Shown here: in pieces, positions 1-13,000 of the stretch
Position numbering within the stretch: position 1 is the first letter of the stretch
How the letters are laid out: the number at the start of each line of letters is the position of its first letter
Source of the DNA: Chalara sp. BL73
Lineage: Eukaryota > Ascomycota > Leotiomycetes > Helotiales
Direction: 5' to 3'
Assembly (NCBI GenBank): GCA_918026815.1
Contig: CAKJVC010000154.1
Coordinates: forward strand, 186,001 to 250,000
Length of the DNA stretch: 64,000 nt
Notes under the pieces: model-generated
Told to the model about the DNA's origin: nothing
The model's input: the letters and a program-made list of their open reading frames with translations, nothing else
Database searches by the model: none
Position numbers and translations under genes: made by a program

Positions 1-1316
1 TGGCAGTGCATTTGGGCTGCCTAGGACATTGCAATACTTCAAGGGCATTGGGAAACTGCTGAGGGAGATTTGTCGCCTGTAGCCACCAATTTAGGATAAA
101 ACTACAGAACGAGTGAAGGAGAATGTGTTACAAATTAAAATAAACGGTACAGAGTTCTGTGACCTAGTAAGACGGAATTAGTTGTATTAGCACCGTGCAA
201 GATAGCAATAGAAGGTGCGATGTCTGGGAGCTCAATGGTTGGGTTCTCGGTGAGGTACCCTTTGGCATTTTAGCATTAGAAATATGGTGCTCTGATCAAA
301 CATATCTTGTTCTGGATCTGTGTTTCCTACACCATTTATAATTTATAAACATTCATGCCGATTCTTCGACTGTACCAACAGTCTAACGCTCATCGCTCTG
401 CAGATGTATATCTTGATTGCTATCAGCTTCATACATTCAATTCTATTTTGGAGCTTCCAGCTGCCACCTTGAGAATGCCTAACCCTGTTCGGACGTGCTG
501 ATTTATGGAGAAGTGGAGTTCCTGCATCGAGAGACGCACCCCGTTACGAGACAAACTATAGGTACTTCGAATTCACGCAGCTCTAAATCTTTAAACGAGT
601 GCAAAAAAGATACAATAATGTGGAATAAGTCTTATCATTTTACATTTCTATTTATAAATAAATAAGTGTTTAAAAAATTGACTTGTAGCAAACATACTTT
701 AAGAAATTTGTAACATAAAGCTACATTTTAAAATCAAAAAAAACCTTTATAATATATTAATATTTAACTTTTATGCACGGACGTGTTCATTATCATTAAT
801 ACATGCTGTTGTTGTTAAGCTAGCCATGTAAACAACTCATTCATAAATGCAGCCTGTTTGGCTATTCCTAATAAGAGTAAAGAAAAGTTACACCCGGCCA
901 TTACAAACCTATTACTTACGTTGTATATTGCCATCGCCCGAAGCCTATATTGTTAGGGCATTTTACGTCACTATTTATACAAGCTATAACTGCTCCGGCA
1001 CCAAGGTACGGGTTCCAACTTATAACGCGGCTCGTAAATCACCAAATGCCCTTCTCTATGCGGTAAGAGTGTTCCCTAATCTGAGGCAAATGATGACAAA
1101 ATATTTTCACCATTGTTATAAAGGCAAAAATGGGAGTACACGAGTATACTAAAATGCATTTGTGCGATATAGTTCCATAAAACCAATGTAGCTAACGCGG
1201 ACTCTGCAACACTTCAACACCAGCCTGAGCTAAAGTCCTTCACACTGGGACGAGAGCAGTCATTGTCCGTGGCTCAATATCCACGATATCCCAGAATTGA
1301 TAGATTAGCCATCGCA
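1..1316. other. AT-rich intergenic region, no gene seen
   Basis: No gene could be supported here. Positions about 600-780 are very AT-rich with short A/T runs. A 101-codon open frame at 847-1152 (+) has no recognisable motif and atypical composition, so I treat it as chance. Confidence 0.6.
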
Positions 1317-2073
1317 TCATCTTACCCGCTTCTGAGCAGCGTGGACCTCCCTCTTGTGGCGCGGTAGCCTGTCCTTACGCGAGAATGTTTGATGGCACTC
1401 GTCGCATACGGCGGCTTGAGAAGGGTACGCACTCTTTTCGGCCCACGCTTTGTGATAGCTCCAAACATGCCGGTCCTTTTGGTTTTGGTTCTTTGCCTTG
1501 GCCCAGTCGCAGTCTTCTTTGGGACACCGGCGGTGGTCGAAGGCGTGATTTCTAAAGGATGTTAAGCAGAATGCCCTCGAATTAATCAAGGATGTGAACT
1601 TACTTCCTCTCGTCGGTATTACATCCACGATACTGGCATTCTTTCCAGGTGCAGAGGGAGCGAGCCCTGGAGCTTGCCTTGAGTGGAGGAGACGGCATGG
1701 AGCCCAAGGATCCCTCGCTTGCCCCTCTTCCGAGCTGGTTGTCTTCATAAACTGGGGACGCTGCTTGTCCCGCCTCGCTAACATCAAATTCCCCTGCGTG
1801 GGGTGGTGACAGCATGCCAACATCTCAGGAATACGGCATGGGCGCGGCGTCATTCGGCAAATTCTCAAATTCTTGATTCTGGGTCAGCAGCAGTGCCGGA
1901 TCGATCGTAGCGTTGACATCCCAGCCAGGAGCGACTGCGGGTAGTGATACATCAGATTGAAAGATTGCTAAGTCTGTGTCGGAAATGAAACATGACATGG
2001 CATCGCCGCAGTCTCCTGAGGATGAGGAGCTCTCTTCGACATAGGAAAAAGCTGGCCTACATAAGAAAGCCAT
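1317..2073 (-). CDS. C2H2 zinc-finger protein, possibly frame-broken
   Basis: The first exon (2073 down to about 1835) encodes an acidic, Ser-rich N-terminus. A second exon (about 1793 to 1604) contains CTWKECQYRGC, and a third (1551 to 1317) contains CPKEDC followed by CDECHQTFSRKDRLPRHKRE-VH, a C-x2-C-x12-H-x4-H zinc finger near the C-terminus. The arrangement resembles fungal C2H2 proteins that carry a degenerate finger before a canonical one. The second intron (1603-1552, GTAAGT donor, CTTAAC branch point) restores frame exactly. The first junction does not: exon 1 ends in a TGA at 1825-1827, and the only plausible short intron (GTATTC donor, CACGCAG acceptor, about 41 bp) leaves a frame mismatch. 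Either an unseen splice site or a small indel is involved. A nuclear DNA-binding role is inferred from the finger only. It is divergent to the deaminase gene and shares a 450-bp intergenic region with it. Confidence 0.6.
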
Positions 2074-2319
2074 TGCATAAGATTGGGCTGTAGCCGGGCC
2101 TTAGAATGAAAGACGCGGACGGCTAAACAACAAAGACAATTATTTGAGCAGAGCGACCCAGCTTCAAATAATAGGACGATGAACTGGCCAAAGAGACGGC
2201 TCGCAAGGCTGCCGAGCGTATGCTTGTCCTGCCGATCGTTGGGTGGCATCGTGATCGGCCACGTTGCCGTTGGCTGCATGACTGCATGGGAAATGCTACA
2301 ACTTCTATTTTGTGGTCCA

Positions 2320-2380
2320 ATGAGATGTGTAATGCCTCCTATGAGATGTGTACCGCCCCTATGAGATGTGTACTGCCTCC
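2320..2380. repeat. Three tandem 20-21 bp repeats
   Basis: Three consecutive copies (2320-2340, 2341-2360, 2361-2380) share the core ATGAGATGTGTA followed by a variable GCC-rich half. They lie between the divergent C2H2 and deaminase genes, in their presumed promoter space. Tandem binding sites or simple slippage are both possible. Confidence 0.75.
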
Positions 2381-2521
2381 CGTGACATCAGTAGGCGATA
2401 TTTGAGGCTAACTCCATGGTACTTGGTAAGACCGGCTGCTTACGCAGAGCGGAGAGCTTGCCTTCTTACCGTACCTGTTCTCAAATGTTTCCAGCTACGT
2501 CGCACTGAATCCTTTACGGTA

Positions 2522-4047
2522 ATGGTCTTGTTCCAGGATCTCCAGATGGCCACAGACAAGGTAGTACCGACTCGAGGGCATGGCGAAGCCTGCAAGCACT
2601 TGGTGGTCAACTCGGCTTTGCTGAGCCTGATTGACCCTGTTCGTGGAGAACCGACAAAAAGTCTTCTTGATGGACACCCCGATGAGGAAATTTTGAGAAG
2701 TTATCAGCTGAAGGAAAGATTTCTCGATTCATTCGCACTTATCTGTTCAACGTCACGTTTCGGCAAGGAGACCGCCTCGGCCGTCTGCATGGAGCAAAAT
2801 CGGCCGTCTGGAACCATTTTACGCGTGGCTCGCAATCGGGGCCTATCGCAGCAAGATTTTGTGAGACTTAAAAGGGTGCTACAAATCCTTATCGCTACTG
2901 CAAATGGAGGTATGTAATCACTTATGACGACCACCACGCTGGGGCTACTCACGCTTCGCCTAATGCAGAGAAGCTATCGATGCAAGCTGAGACCGAAGTT
3001 CTCGAGGAGGTCGTTGATTTAGACAAAAGCCGCATTTTGTCACTTGTGGAGAAGCTTGAGAAAGATGGAATCCGAAGTATATTCCAGCTGGCAATCTCCA
3101 GGCTATCCAGTAGCTATTGTAAAGAAGAAATGCTGGAGGAACCAGGTTTTGGGAATTGGATCAAGATGTGTCCTTTCATGGCCATATCTTCAAGCTCCCC
3201 TGGGGCGTCTCAGTTGATCTCTTATATCAAGTGGGCATCGCAGGCCAGATGGGTCTATCCTAAGCATTTGCAGGTCTTGCTCGCTATTGGCCCAACGCCG
3301 AATCCGCCCTGTATGGAAACTCTTTACAAACTTGCTCGTTATTGGGGGGCGATTAAGTCCATGGCTAAACTTGCCATGAAACAGCCTGAGGTCTTCGCGA
3401 GTATTCACATTCAGGATGTTGAAGCCCCCGAGCAGCAAAGGTTCTCGCTTTTTCAGGAGAAAACACCTCTCCGGAATGCTCTAAAGCGACTAGTCAAAAA
3501 TGATTGCGAGATGGCGATGAACAAGTTGGCCCACCGCTGGAAAACAGACGATGTAGAGGCCAAGTTGCGCAGAGCATGCCGTTTGACGCTTACACTCCAC
3601 GCCGAAATGCAACTTCTCGATTTCTACGACCACAACCCAACTTTGGTACCCCAGCTACGTTTGATGGGCACAAGTAAGAAAGCCTGCTATCTTTGTCACG
3701 AATTTCTGCTTCGGCACCCGCTCCGCATCCGGGTATCGGCGTGTCATCAGAAGGTCTACCCTACATGGATGCCGCCGTCCTGTGGTGATATTCCTGGAGT
3801 AGCTAGAAATAAACTTTTTTGGAATTTCAGTAAGCACATTGAACGGGTAACCATGGGAGAACTGAGGACGAGTCTGTCGGCTCCCCAGCGGCCGAGGAAC
3901 ATGGATTCTACTGCTGGTCCATCTTTGACAGTAACAGCGACTGTCCCTACCGAGGTCTGGGTACGGCACATAACACGGCAACATCTGCCATTTAAAGGTG
4001 ATAGCATGTCGGATGGAGGAACCCAGACGACGTTGGCAGGACTGTGA
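2522..4047 (+). CDS. OTT_1508-like nucleic-acid deaminase family protein
   Basis: Exons 2522-2909 and 2969-4047 join in frame through an intron with a GTATGT donor and a CCTAATGCAG branch/acceptor, giving about 488 residues. The C-terminal half has the deaminase zinc-site signature: LHAEMQLLDFY (His and catalytic Glu) followed about 30 residues later by CYLCHEFL (C-x2-C). The N-terminal half is helical and fits the long extension of the fungal OTT_1508-like family (zinc-dependent cytidine-deaminase fold). The substrate of this family is not known to me; a nucleic acid or nucleotide substrate is inferred from the fold. The ATG at 2522 is chosen because the family-like sequence begins soon after; ATGs at 2366 and 2549 are alternatives. 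The gene is followed by the dynamin-like GTPase on the same strand, 540 bp away. Confidence 0.78.
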
Positions 4048-4590
4048 GAAGAATAACTGTTGAAATAATAGTATCGATGTAATGCCCGTATATACATAGA
4101 TCAACCTGGCATGCCAGGTAGAACGTAATCCAAGGCTTTCGAATTTCCAGGGCCTACTAAACACGTCCCATTCACTAGTCTCAGCCGCAGGACTCAGCTG
4201 TAAGACTCAGCTTCAAGTTGTAACTTCAAGCACAGCAACTCACAATGATGCCTCTAAGTGGTAGGATTGATGCATGACCTGTCAAACGAGGGCGCTCACC
4301 AACACCAACTGAAGGCATGCGAACTATACGTCCAACTTGTCACCGACATACTTTAAATCGGCGAACGAAGTCTGCATACTTAATTATGCACGCAGTGCAT
4401 CCGGAATTAATCAAGATAGAAGAGCGCCGTGATGCGTTGCTGCCCAAACCTGCGGGAGGCCTTCCACATACCACTCAGCCTTATCGAGATTTGAGACTGC
4501 GCTAGCTCTGAGGCGAAGATAAAAGGGGGAGATTTGGACAGCTATCCTTCATATTATCTTTCAAGTGCACTATTACCTATATTATTAAAC

Positions 4591-7063
4591 ATGACGGCCG
4601 CAGACATCCCCATGGGAGACCATCGAATCCTCTTAGATATCATTGACAGCTTCCGCGCGCAAGGGATCAGCCGGTACGTCGACCTTCCCGAGATCATAGT
4701 CTGTGGTGATCAGTCTGCGGGTAAGAGCTCCGTCCTTGAGGCTATCTCTGGCATGCGATTCCCCGCAAAAGACGGCCTCTGCACTCGTTTCGTGACAGAA
4801 CTAGTCCTTCGCCGAGGCTATGAGACGAGCACAAAGGTATTCATCACACCGGGCGAGGGTCGATATGACAAAGAAAAAGAGGATCTCGAGCGTTGGCAGC
4901 CCCGGACCAGTATAGACCAGGACGGTCTCGAAGCAGTGACAGAGGAGGCAATGGAAGCCCTGGGGGTGCCGATGGCTCGAAAGTTCTATGATGACATCCT
5001 CCGCATTGAGCTCACCGGGCCGAAGCAGCCGCATCTAACCATGGTAGACCTCCCTGGACTCTTCAGGGCAGGCAACAAGGAGCAATCTGATGCCGATGTC
5101 GACACAGTACGCATGATGGTTGAGAAATATATGGCTAGGCCGAGGAGCATCATCCTAGCCGTAGTGTCGGCTAAGAACGAGTATGTCCTTCAGGAAGTGA
5201 CGTCAATGGCCAAACACGCCGACCCGGAGGGCCTACGTACCATGGGGCTCATCACAAAGCCCGACACCCTGGATGTTGGCTCCGATTCTGAGGGGTACTG
5301 GGTGCGCCTCGCCCAGAATACTGAGGTGGAGCTCCGTCTCGGATGGCATGTTCTGAGGAACCGCAACTTCGAGCAGCGGGGTTCGACCTCAGCCCAACGC
5401 GATGCCATTGAGGAGGGTTTCTTCTCCGGAGGTATCTGGACTGGTGTCAAACCCTTGCACTGTGGTGTGGCAGCTCTAAGGATCAGACTCAGCGCTGTCC
5501 TAAGGGACCAGATTCTGTCTCAGCTACCAAGCCTAGTTAACGACGTGGAGAATGGCATCCGCGAATGCACAGAAAAGCTGGACCGGCTTGGCCCTATCCG
5601 GAAAACTCGGGAGCAGCAGATGATATACCTGCTGCACCTGAGCGAGGAATATACGTCCCTGACGAAGCAGGCAATTGATGGTATGTATACGGACCGCTTC
5701 TTCGGCATTAGAAAGAAGCACGATGGGTATCCTATGAGACTCAGGGCTAAGGTTCAGAATCTACTGCTTGCCTTCAGACAGGAGATGCTCTTGAATGGAC
5801 AGAGCCAGAGAATCACCGACTCGGAGAGCGAAGGCGGAGACGAAGACGAAATCAGCGAGTCGCCCCGTATCCCTAGGTCTCAATATGTTGAGGAAGTTGC
5901 CCGCCACTTGAAGTTCAGTAGGGGACGCGAGCTCCCAGGCCTTTTCAACCCGCTTATTGTTGGCGATCTCTTCGTAGAGCAGTGCGAGCCATGGCGAAAG
6001 ATCGCGGGAGCTCTGGTCGAGGATATCCTAGAAGCTGCACATCAGACAACTCAGCTCGTGATTCGACACGTTGCTGCTAGTGATGTAGTTATTGAGGTGC
6101 TCAAGTTTGTTCAGGAAAAGATAGAAGAGCTCAAGGTCGAACTGAACGCCAAGATTAACGAGTTATTGACCTCAGTAACACAGCACCCCATTACATACAA
6201 TCAACAGCTCACGGAGAATGTTCAGAAGGCCCGACAGGCACGGTACAAGCGCACGATTAAGCAGCTAATTCGTAATATGCTTGGCTCGCAATACTTCGAT
6301 GACATGGACAGGAAGATCAATCTCAATCCGGTACAGTTAGTGGACCTCCTGGCACAGGGCCTCGAGCCCGATATGGAGCTATTCGGAAGCTCCACGGCGG
6401 TTGACTACATGGAGGCATATTACAAGGCAAGTTCTACTTGGGTCAACAACGTCTTGTATACTGACCATAGTCCTACGCTTCTAGGTAGCGATTAACAGGT
6501 TTATCGACGATGTCAGCGTGTTGGCCATTGAAGACTACCTCGTTGGGAAAGTCCCCGAGCTCCTCAGGCCGAGCATGGTCTTGAAAATGAGCCCCGAGGA
6601 CATCTCTCGCCTCGCAGGTGAGACTACAGAGTCTTCTATCGAGAGAAAGCGTTTAGTAGAAAAGCACAAGATCCTCGATGGGGGGTTAAGGGGTCTTAAG
6701 GGCCTACAAAATCAAACGCACTTCGCCCACCCCGTTAAAGGGAATCCTGTGTCATCAGAAGATGTAGAGAGCAACCCTGATAAGACAGCACTTGTTTCAG
6801 AGAAAGTATCAACCACTAGCTCCGTTAGGGGAGCATCCCTCGTGATGGATTCTCAAGGCAAAGCAGACCCACCACTTCACGGCGATTTTGATTTACCTGC
6901 CACACCACGAACTGAGCAACGGATAGTTCAAGAAACGCAGATAACACGGGATGAGGAATGGGATTTCGCAATCCCGTCAATCCAAGGGGTCAAAGGGGCT
7001 AAAAAAGCGCAATGGAAAAAAAGGTTTAGTAAGGGTCCTTTCGGAGAGTCTGCCTACGAGTAG
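4591..7063 (+). CDS. Dynamin-like GTPase
   Basis: Exons 4591-6426 and 6485-7063 give 804 residues. The G domain has all expected motifs: P-loop GDQSAGKSS (residues 39-47), DLPG (153-156) and TKPD (222-225). A middle/stalk domain follows, with an acidic insert around residue 412. The exon junction reads AYYK-VAINRFIDDVSVLAIEDYL, which is the GTPase effector domain. The C-terminus is a low-complexity tail of about 130 residues. No PH or transmembrane segment is apparent, so this is the Mx/dynamin-related type common in multiple copies in filamentous fungi rather than a core Vps1 or Dnm1. The intron (6427-6484) uses a GC donor (AAG/GCAAGT) with a CTGAC branch point; only this junction keeps the frame. 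The family remodels membranes by GTP-driven self-assembly; the target here is unknown. Start is the first ATG ahead of the conserved G domain. Confidence 0.92.
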
Positions 7064-7088
7064 ACTGCGAAAAAGCCGTGGGACCCCG

Positions 7089-7104
7089 CCCCCCCCCCCC
7101 CCCC
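7089..7104 (+). repeat. Poly-C tract (16 bp)
   Basis: An uninterrupted run of 16 C residues lies 25 bp beyond the dynamin stop codon. A similar 15-C run lies at 59490-59504. Confidence 0.9.
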
Positions 7105-7784
7105 AAATAAAACCCCCTACCTATAGTAATTTGGCTTAGTCAATTATAATAAACATTTTCGCTTTATCTTTAGTATTTGGATAAAATTAACTATAACTTG
7201 GATTATCAGTACCCTGGCCATATTGGTACCTTGTCCTTCCCCCCAATCCACCCGCTATACGAGTTTATTCGGCAAAATGAGAAAGGCTATGTCGTCCAAT
7301 GTAGAGTTTATCAGACGAGCGATTCGCTTCGCGGGAAGAGTTCCCCCCTATCTTTAGTGAGTGAAGATGTAGTACGGAGCCGACGGACTTGTCTTTAGAA
7401 AGTGAAGTTGCTTTTTTTTTGTAAGGGATGTGTATATAAGTTAACCTAAGTGATTTGAACCATGATCTCATTAAAAGAATCAACCGAGTCATCTCCTCTT
7501 CTCCTAAGTCTGAGTCTGATCTCCTCTCCCTCCACTATGCCTCTTCTTGCCTTAAAGTCTTCAAATGCTCAATAGAATGTCATCTGGCCTTAAATTTGTG
7601 CTTAGCTTTAAAACACGGAGAAAGTGGCAAAGGGACTTACGTGTTGGGTTTCACAATCATAACAATTCCCATAGAGTAGCAGGAGTCCCAATCTCTGCGA
7701 GTGGCACAGTCCTCCTTTCCACAAGATGTGCAACCTTGGTGCACTCTGCATCCGCAACCAAATAACATATAATCATTATAGTTC
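7105..7784. other. Intergenic, no gene seen
   Basis: AT-rich downstream region of the dynamin gene. Several short open frames lack recognisable motifs. Confidence 0.5.
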
Positions 7785-8508
7785 ATGGCTCTGATGTTGG
7801 TGAGAAAAACGTTCCGCCAAGATGCAACCACCTGTCGCAATGCCAAGGATTGGGCCCAGGAGCGACAGAACTCGTTTATGGTGGCTGCAAATGAAAGAGC
7901 AATATCAGAGAACGTCGAACATTATGAGATATCTGAGCATGACGACATCGGCGACACTGCAGATACACAAGATACTCGACCTGTATACACGCACAGGAGG
8001 ATATATACACGGAAAACGCAGTGGCAGAAAATCCGATAGATGATCAGCTCTACACCTCACAACACGATTTCCAGGGACATGACGAGCTTGTGGAGTCTCA
8101 GCTGTTAAACTTCAACTCGTCTAATTATTCGAACATGCATCACAATCAGGAGTTTGAGACCTCAGCTGATGAACTTACTCTACATACTTACACAGCAACC
8201 AAAACTTCCAACAAACGTCATAAATCATCGGCAAAAAGGCATCCAAAGTTGCGCGCTATGATAATCACAGTTCCCAAGGAAAGTCTTAGACGGAAATGAG
8301 TGTTGTGATTGCAAAATATCAGCATTTGCCCTGCGTCCAAAGCGAGGAACAACTTGCGGCACTCCTGGCAAGCCAGAAGCAATTTGGCTGGATTCTATTG
8401 AGGATTTTGAGGCTCGTTGCACGGCCGCTACACACCTTGCCAGCCAAAAACAGCTGCCTTCACAAAATGGCGGCTCGAGATCAGCAAGTGGTACAACAAC
8501 CTAGGTAG
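7785..8508 (+). other. Unidentified open-frame segment, possibly a small gene or relic
   Basis: Two overlapping open frames (7785-8039 and 8021-8299) and a third (8296-8508) run head to tail. The middle one is rich in Ser, Asn, His and Thr, ending in a basic KRHKSSAKRHPKLR stretch. The frame of the middle segment stays open upstream of 8021, so a spliced gene or a frame-shifted relic is possible. No family was recognised. I cannot give a reliable exon model. Confidence 0.25.
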
Positions 8509-10047
8509 GGCTCGTCAGCAAGGTAAGCTTGTTACGAAACCAAACTTCTGGAATATTCCACCACCAGGCAGCTAACAACCGCCCGAGTGATTCCAAGAAA
8601 TTTATGGTGTGGGTTGCACCAAGGGAGCCGGAAGGACCAGCTGGCCCGAGGGGAGCTAGGGGAGATGACAGTACTTAAGCAGTCTACTTGCTTAGCTTTT
8701 CGTGAAAATTAAGTAAGGGCGGCTGCGTAATATGGCGCGAAGTGTCTGATACTTACCAGCGTGGTGGATGGTGATATACCACTAAGCGTTTACAACGAAT
8801 TTTAGTTGTCCCAGGCAAGCCTATTGATCGAAATCGAACAGCGTAAGCGGCCTTACACTCTCAATCGGCATATACGATGTAGAAACTGCCATTTTCGAAT
8901 ATTAATGATCAAATTAAAGCGTTCTGATTGAAATCAATCAATTACAGATATTGAGGCATGTACAATTAAAGGTACAAATAAGATTTTAAATTTCTCAACT
9001 AGTAGGTGAGTTGTGCCTCCAGCCTTATCATCCCCCTCGATCTCTGGGCACGCAGATAAGAGGTAAGCAAAGCGGCTAGACAACCATACAATATTCTATT
9101 TCTCTCATACTTGGTATGCACCTCACACAGCATTCCTCCTGCGAAGAATCATTGAAAGTTGCCAAAAACGAAATGAGCAAAAACATACAACAGTAGGGAT
9201 TCACTGGTGGTCATCCACCCAACTACTAGTCTACCGATCTGAGGCTTGTGTATGGCAGAGCAGACGGGATGCCCAGTTCTCCTCGGGCTACGGTACCGCA
9301 GCCTCAGATTGGAAGTGCTGTGATCGGCGATTGCGGATGGCGGTTAGGCCGATTGCCCCAGCAGGCTGCCGCACCTAGACACCATGAATCCATATTACGA
9401 GTGAGACAGCCACCTCTGGCTTTGTTCAGGAAAATATGCTTTTAAATTCTTAGCTTAAGTTTTGGCTGGCTTGAAGTATCTTCGAGGTCTAGATATGTGC
9501 CTTTGCGACAGCTTTTTATACATCTCTGAGACATAGTCGTAATAGGCGGGAAGATCTGGCAGCCTCCGTAAGGAGCTTGCCTAGTTATATGTCGCCAAGT
9601 AAGTTAATCTTGATTTGGCAAAAATGGTACTCTCGGGCAGAATGAAAGGCAATTTCAAGGCTCAGGCAGAACCACTTCAACTAGACTATTCACCTCGGTA
9701 ACCTCCCAAAACCTGATTTTTAGGGAAGACATGGGGAAGTGCGGTTACACTACCATGCGCAAAGTGTGAGGCTGTCAGCAAAGCCTTCTATCGACATGCA
9801 TATATCCCAATCATCTTTGGCCACGCAGTAAACGTAAGGCGCCTTTGATTTACTACTCAGCTATCAAGTGCGCGATAGATGCATTTCAGTGCTTTTCTAA
9901 ATATCGACCAAATCCATAGACGCCTCTCGCAGTTTAAATGGGGACTATCTGAAAGTTTCGTGATATAAATATTTGAAAAACACAATTATAGGCACCTAAT
10001 ATTCAACTCCGGAATAAAGGCTTCATCGCTGAGATTACGAAGCAGCT
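8509..10047. other. Intergenic, no gene seen
   Basis: About 1.5 kb without a supportable gene. A short frame at 9248-9445 (+) has no motif and is probably chance. Confidence 0.5.
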
Positions 10048-13000
10048 ATGGCTGAGATCTTGGCTGTTGCAGCAGCGGTCGTCCAATTCTCAGACACCGC
10101 TATCCGGCTTTCTGGTAAGCTAAGCCGCCTCCATTCAGAACTACGGGATGTACCAAGCAAGCTCCATAACCTGAAACTCGAGGTCGATCAACAAATCACC
10201 ATAGCAAAAGCCATACAATCCAGCCATGCTACATTTTGGAATAGTTCACCAGCAAGCCACACACCGGCGACACCAATTGATCATCCCTTAGCCGACTACA
10301 TGCTCGCCATGGAGCAAATTGCGGATGTTTTACATTCTATTACTGTCCAGAATGGCGCCGGATCAATTCGACGAAGTTTGAATACAATTAGAGCTGTGCA
10401 AAAGTGTAAAGATGCGTTGATGATCTGTGATAGCCTTGAGAAAAGGAAAAGCAGCATAATCCTCTGGCTATGTAGCGCCAACATGTATGTTGATGTTTGG
10501 AATTCTAGTGAAGAACCCGACTAATTATCAAAGTGAGCTATCTGTCAAAATAAACAAATTTATTGAAGGGTTGCAGATCGATGTGGATAAAACGCTGCAG
10601 CTGGCGCAAAGTCTTACAGAGGCTTCGTTGAAGGCAGATCAGCAGCTTCGTCATGTACCTATGCTGGAGGACCAGTCGAACGCCACGAGTTTAGCCATTG
10701 CTAAGCTCACAAGCTCTACTCTTTTAGGACAGCAACAATCTCTCGATATCGCAGAGAATACCAATACACACATTCGTATGCTAGTTGGCCAATGGGAAGA
10801 ATTAGCACCAACGGTATGTCTGTCCAGAGCTATTCCTGGATCAACCAAGAGACTTACCTGTGTTTGCAGTTTCATGAATTTCGCAATGTTCTACAACGAA
10901 ATCCATATCTACTACAATCATTGCGTCAGATGACTCTAACGGGTGAATTCCGCGGTATGAACGATGCGGGAATTTATTATAGTAAAGATTGTCCGTCTCA
11001 AAATGGCGATTCCGTTGGAGATATGCTTCAATACAACAAAACAACTAGGAAGCAAGGCTCACAGCTTTTGAATGCATGTTCCTGCAGATTTATTTGCCAG
11101 GCCACAAATATTGAGCCCCTGTCTTTTCTTCACTTCAGAAAGATCTTCAAGAAACATCACTACCGTCAATGTCCGAAGTCAAAAAATGCGGAAACAAGCT
11201 TGGAATTCTTAGTAAAGATACTACCACCAACCTGGCTCCTCCGTCATACTTTTAATCTTGGCATACATTTGTTTAATTGGAACTCAAGAAGCTCTTGGCG
11301 CATCGCACCATTTGTCTTCAGTACTAGTAGGCGAGTAGACCCAAGCACATCACCAGCATTTAAGCTTGTGCAACAGATGGGAATCTCAATTCGTTTTGGA
11401 GGTCTTGATAATCAGCCTGCTTATGTGAGAAAGTTAGAGAAGTCTTTAAGAGATCTATTCGAATGCCGTCAGGTTTCAGTTTTTGACGAAAACGATCGTG
11501 GGAGCACATTACTTTATGTACGCAATGCCCTCATCAGTATTACTCCATTTTAACATAATATCGATAGGAAGTTCTTTTCCTGTACGTCTGGAGGCCATGG
11601 CGGTCTTACTCAGATGACCCTGCTGCCACAGAATTCCTCTCATTGATTCGTTTTCTGATCGATAGCGGCTCGAATCCTAATATCCACCGCCAGTCTGATC
11701 TTGAAACAAAGGGAGCGATGGTAGAAGGAGGGACGGGACTTGACATATTTGCAAATCCTCTTCTGTGCCGACCTCCTCATTTCCGAAAAGAGAGCCTAGA
11801 GCTTGGCCTGGTGTATAATTATCTTGTTAACAGTGGCGGATATTTCTCAAGACCAGTTACTAGTTGTATTGATATCCATCCTTGCTTTTATTTCATTCAC
11901 TTTGAGCAAGAGATTAAGCAGCTCAAGACGTTCGAGGAACAAATAGAAGGTACTAACCCTCCCGCATATCGTTTAAAATGATCATAATTACTAATTGGGC
12001 AGCTTAGTCTGCAATCTAAGCAATTTAACAACATCTATAATACATCGCAAAGAAGAAGAATTCACGCAATCTTTGGCAAAGGATTTCATACATGAAGCCT
12101 CTCTCGCGAACGGTCTTACTGCTATCCATTTTGCTATATATTGGCCATGGGCTTTGAAGCGATTAATAGCAGCAGGTGCTTGCATTGACTGCGAAGACAG
12201 CCTCGGTCGTCGTCCTATACACTTGGCCGTAGCATGTGGCCAGGGTGTAGCTGTTGAGACATTGCTCCAAGCTGATTGCTCGATCTATACGCCAGATTAC
12301 TCCAATAGTCTACTTCAGGAATCTCTGGGGAAGGGTCGTGAATTCGACCACATTACCACGCAAATTATTAATGTGCTCATTGACCGACATACACGTCTTA
12401 TTGACTTAGCACTTTCAGTGCTGCCCGGTGATTCAAATGCTAGGAGACAGTTGACTAGGACCAACATTTTTGAGCGTAAGGCGCCCAAAATCGCAATTGC
12501 ATTGGACGAGATCGGCTGCCATATTCCACAATCGCTAGAACTAGACACCGACGGGGAAGGTGTATATGACACTGCAGATATGCACGCAAATATACGACTA
12601 ACAGTGCCGCTGGCAGAGAAACTCTGGAATGGTGGATTCCGCAGTACAGATGATTTTGCTCCTATCAATGGCTTGTCGCCTCTTTTACAAAATTGGTACA
12701 CTGCAGACTTTGACATGATATCGTGGTTTATCGGAAAGGGAGCATCTCCATTTTCGAAAAATTGCGATGGCTCCCTATGTGGCTTACACCTGTACGCAAC
12801 CAGACTTGCTTATCCTGGAGCCTATTTTTGTCATGACGCTAGAAAAGTCCCTGTCAATCCACACCACTTGAAACAACTGACTGATGAAAGAAGTTTGTGG
12901 CATGATTCGTGTAATTGTCTGTGTTCGGTGAATGGATGCACCCCCATTTCACACGCGATAAAGCAGCGTGTCACCCGCGAAATTGATAGGGAAAGCTACG

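Noticed and set aside
847..1152. 101-codon open frame (+)
   Set aside because: No motif, unusual composition for a protein here, AT-rich context without supporting splice or start context.
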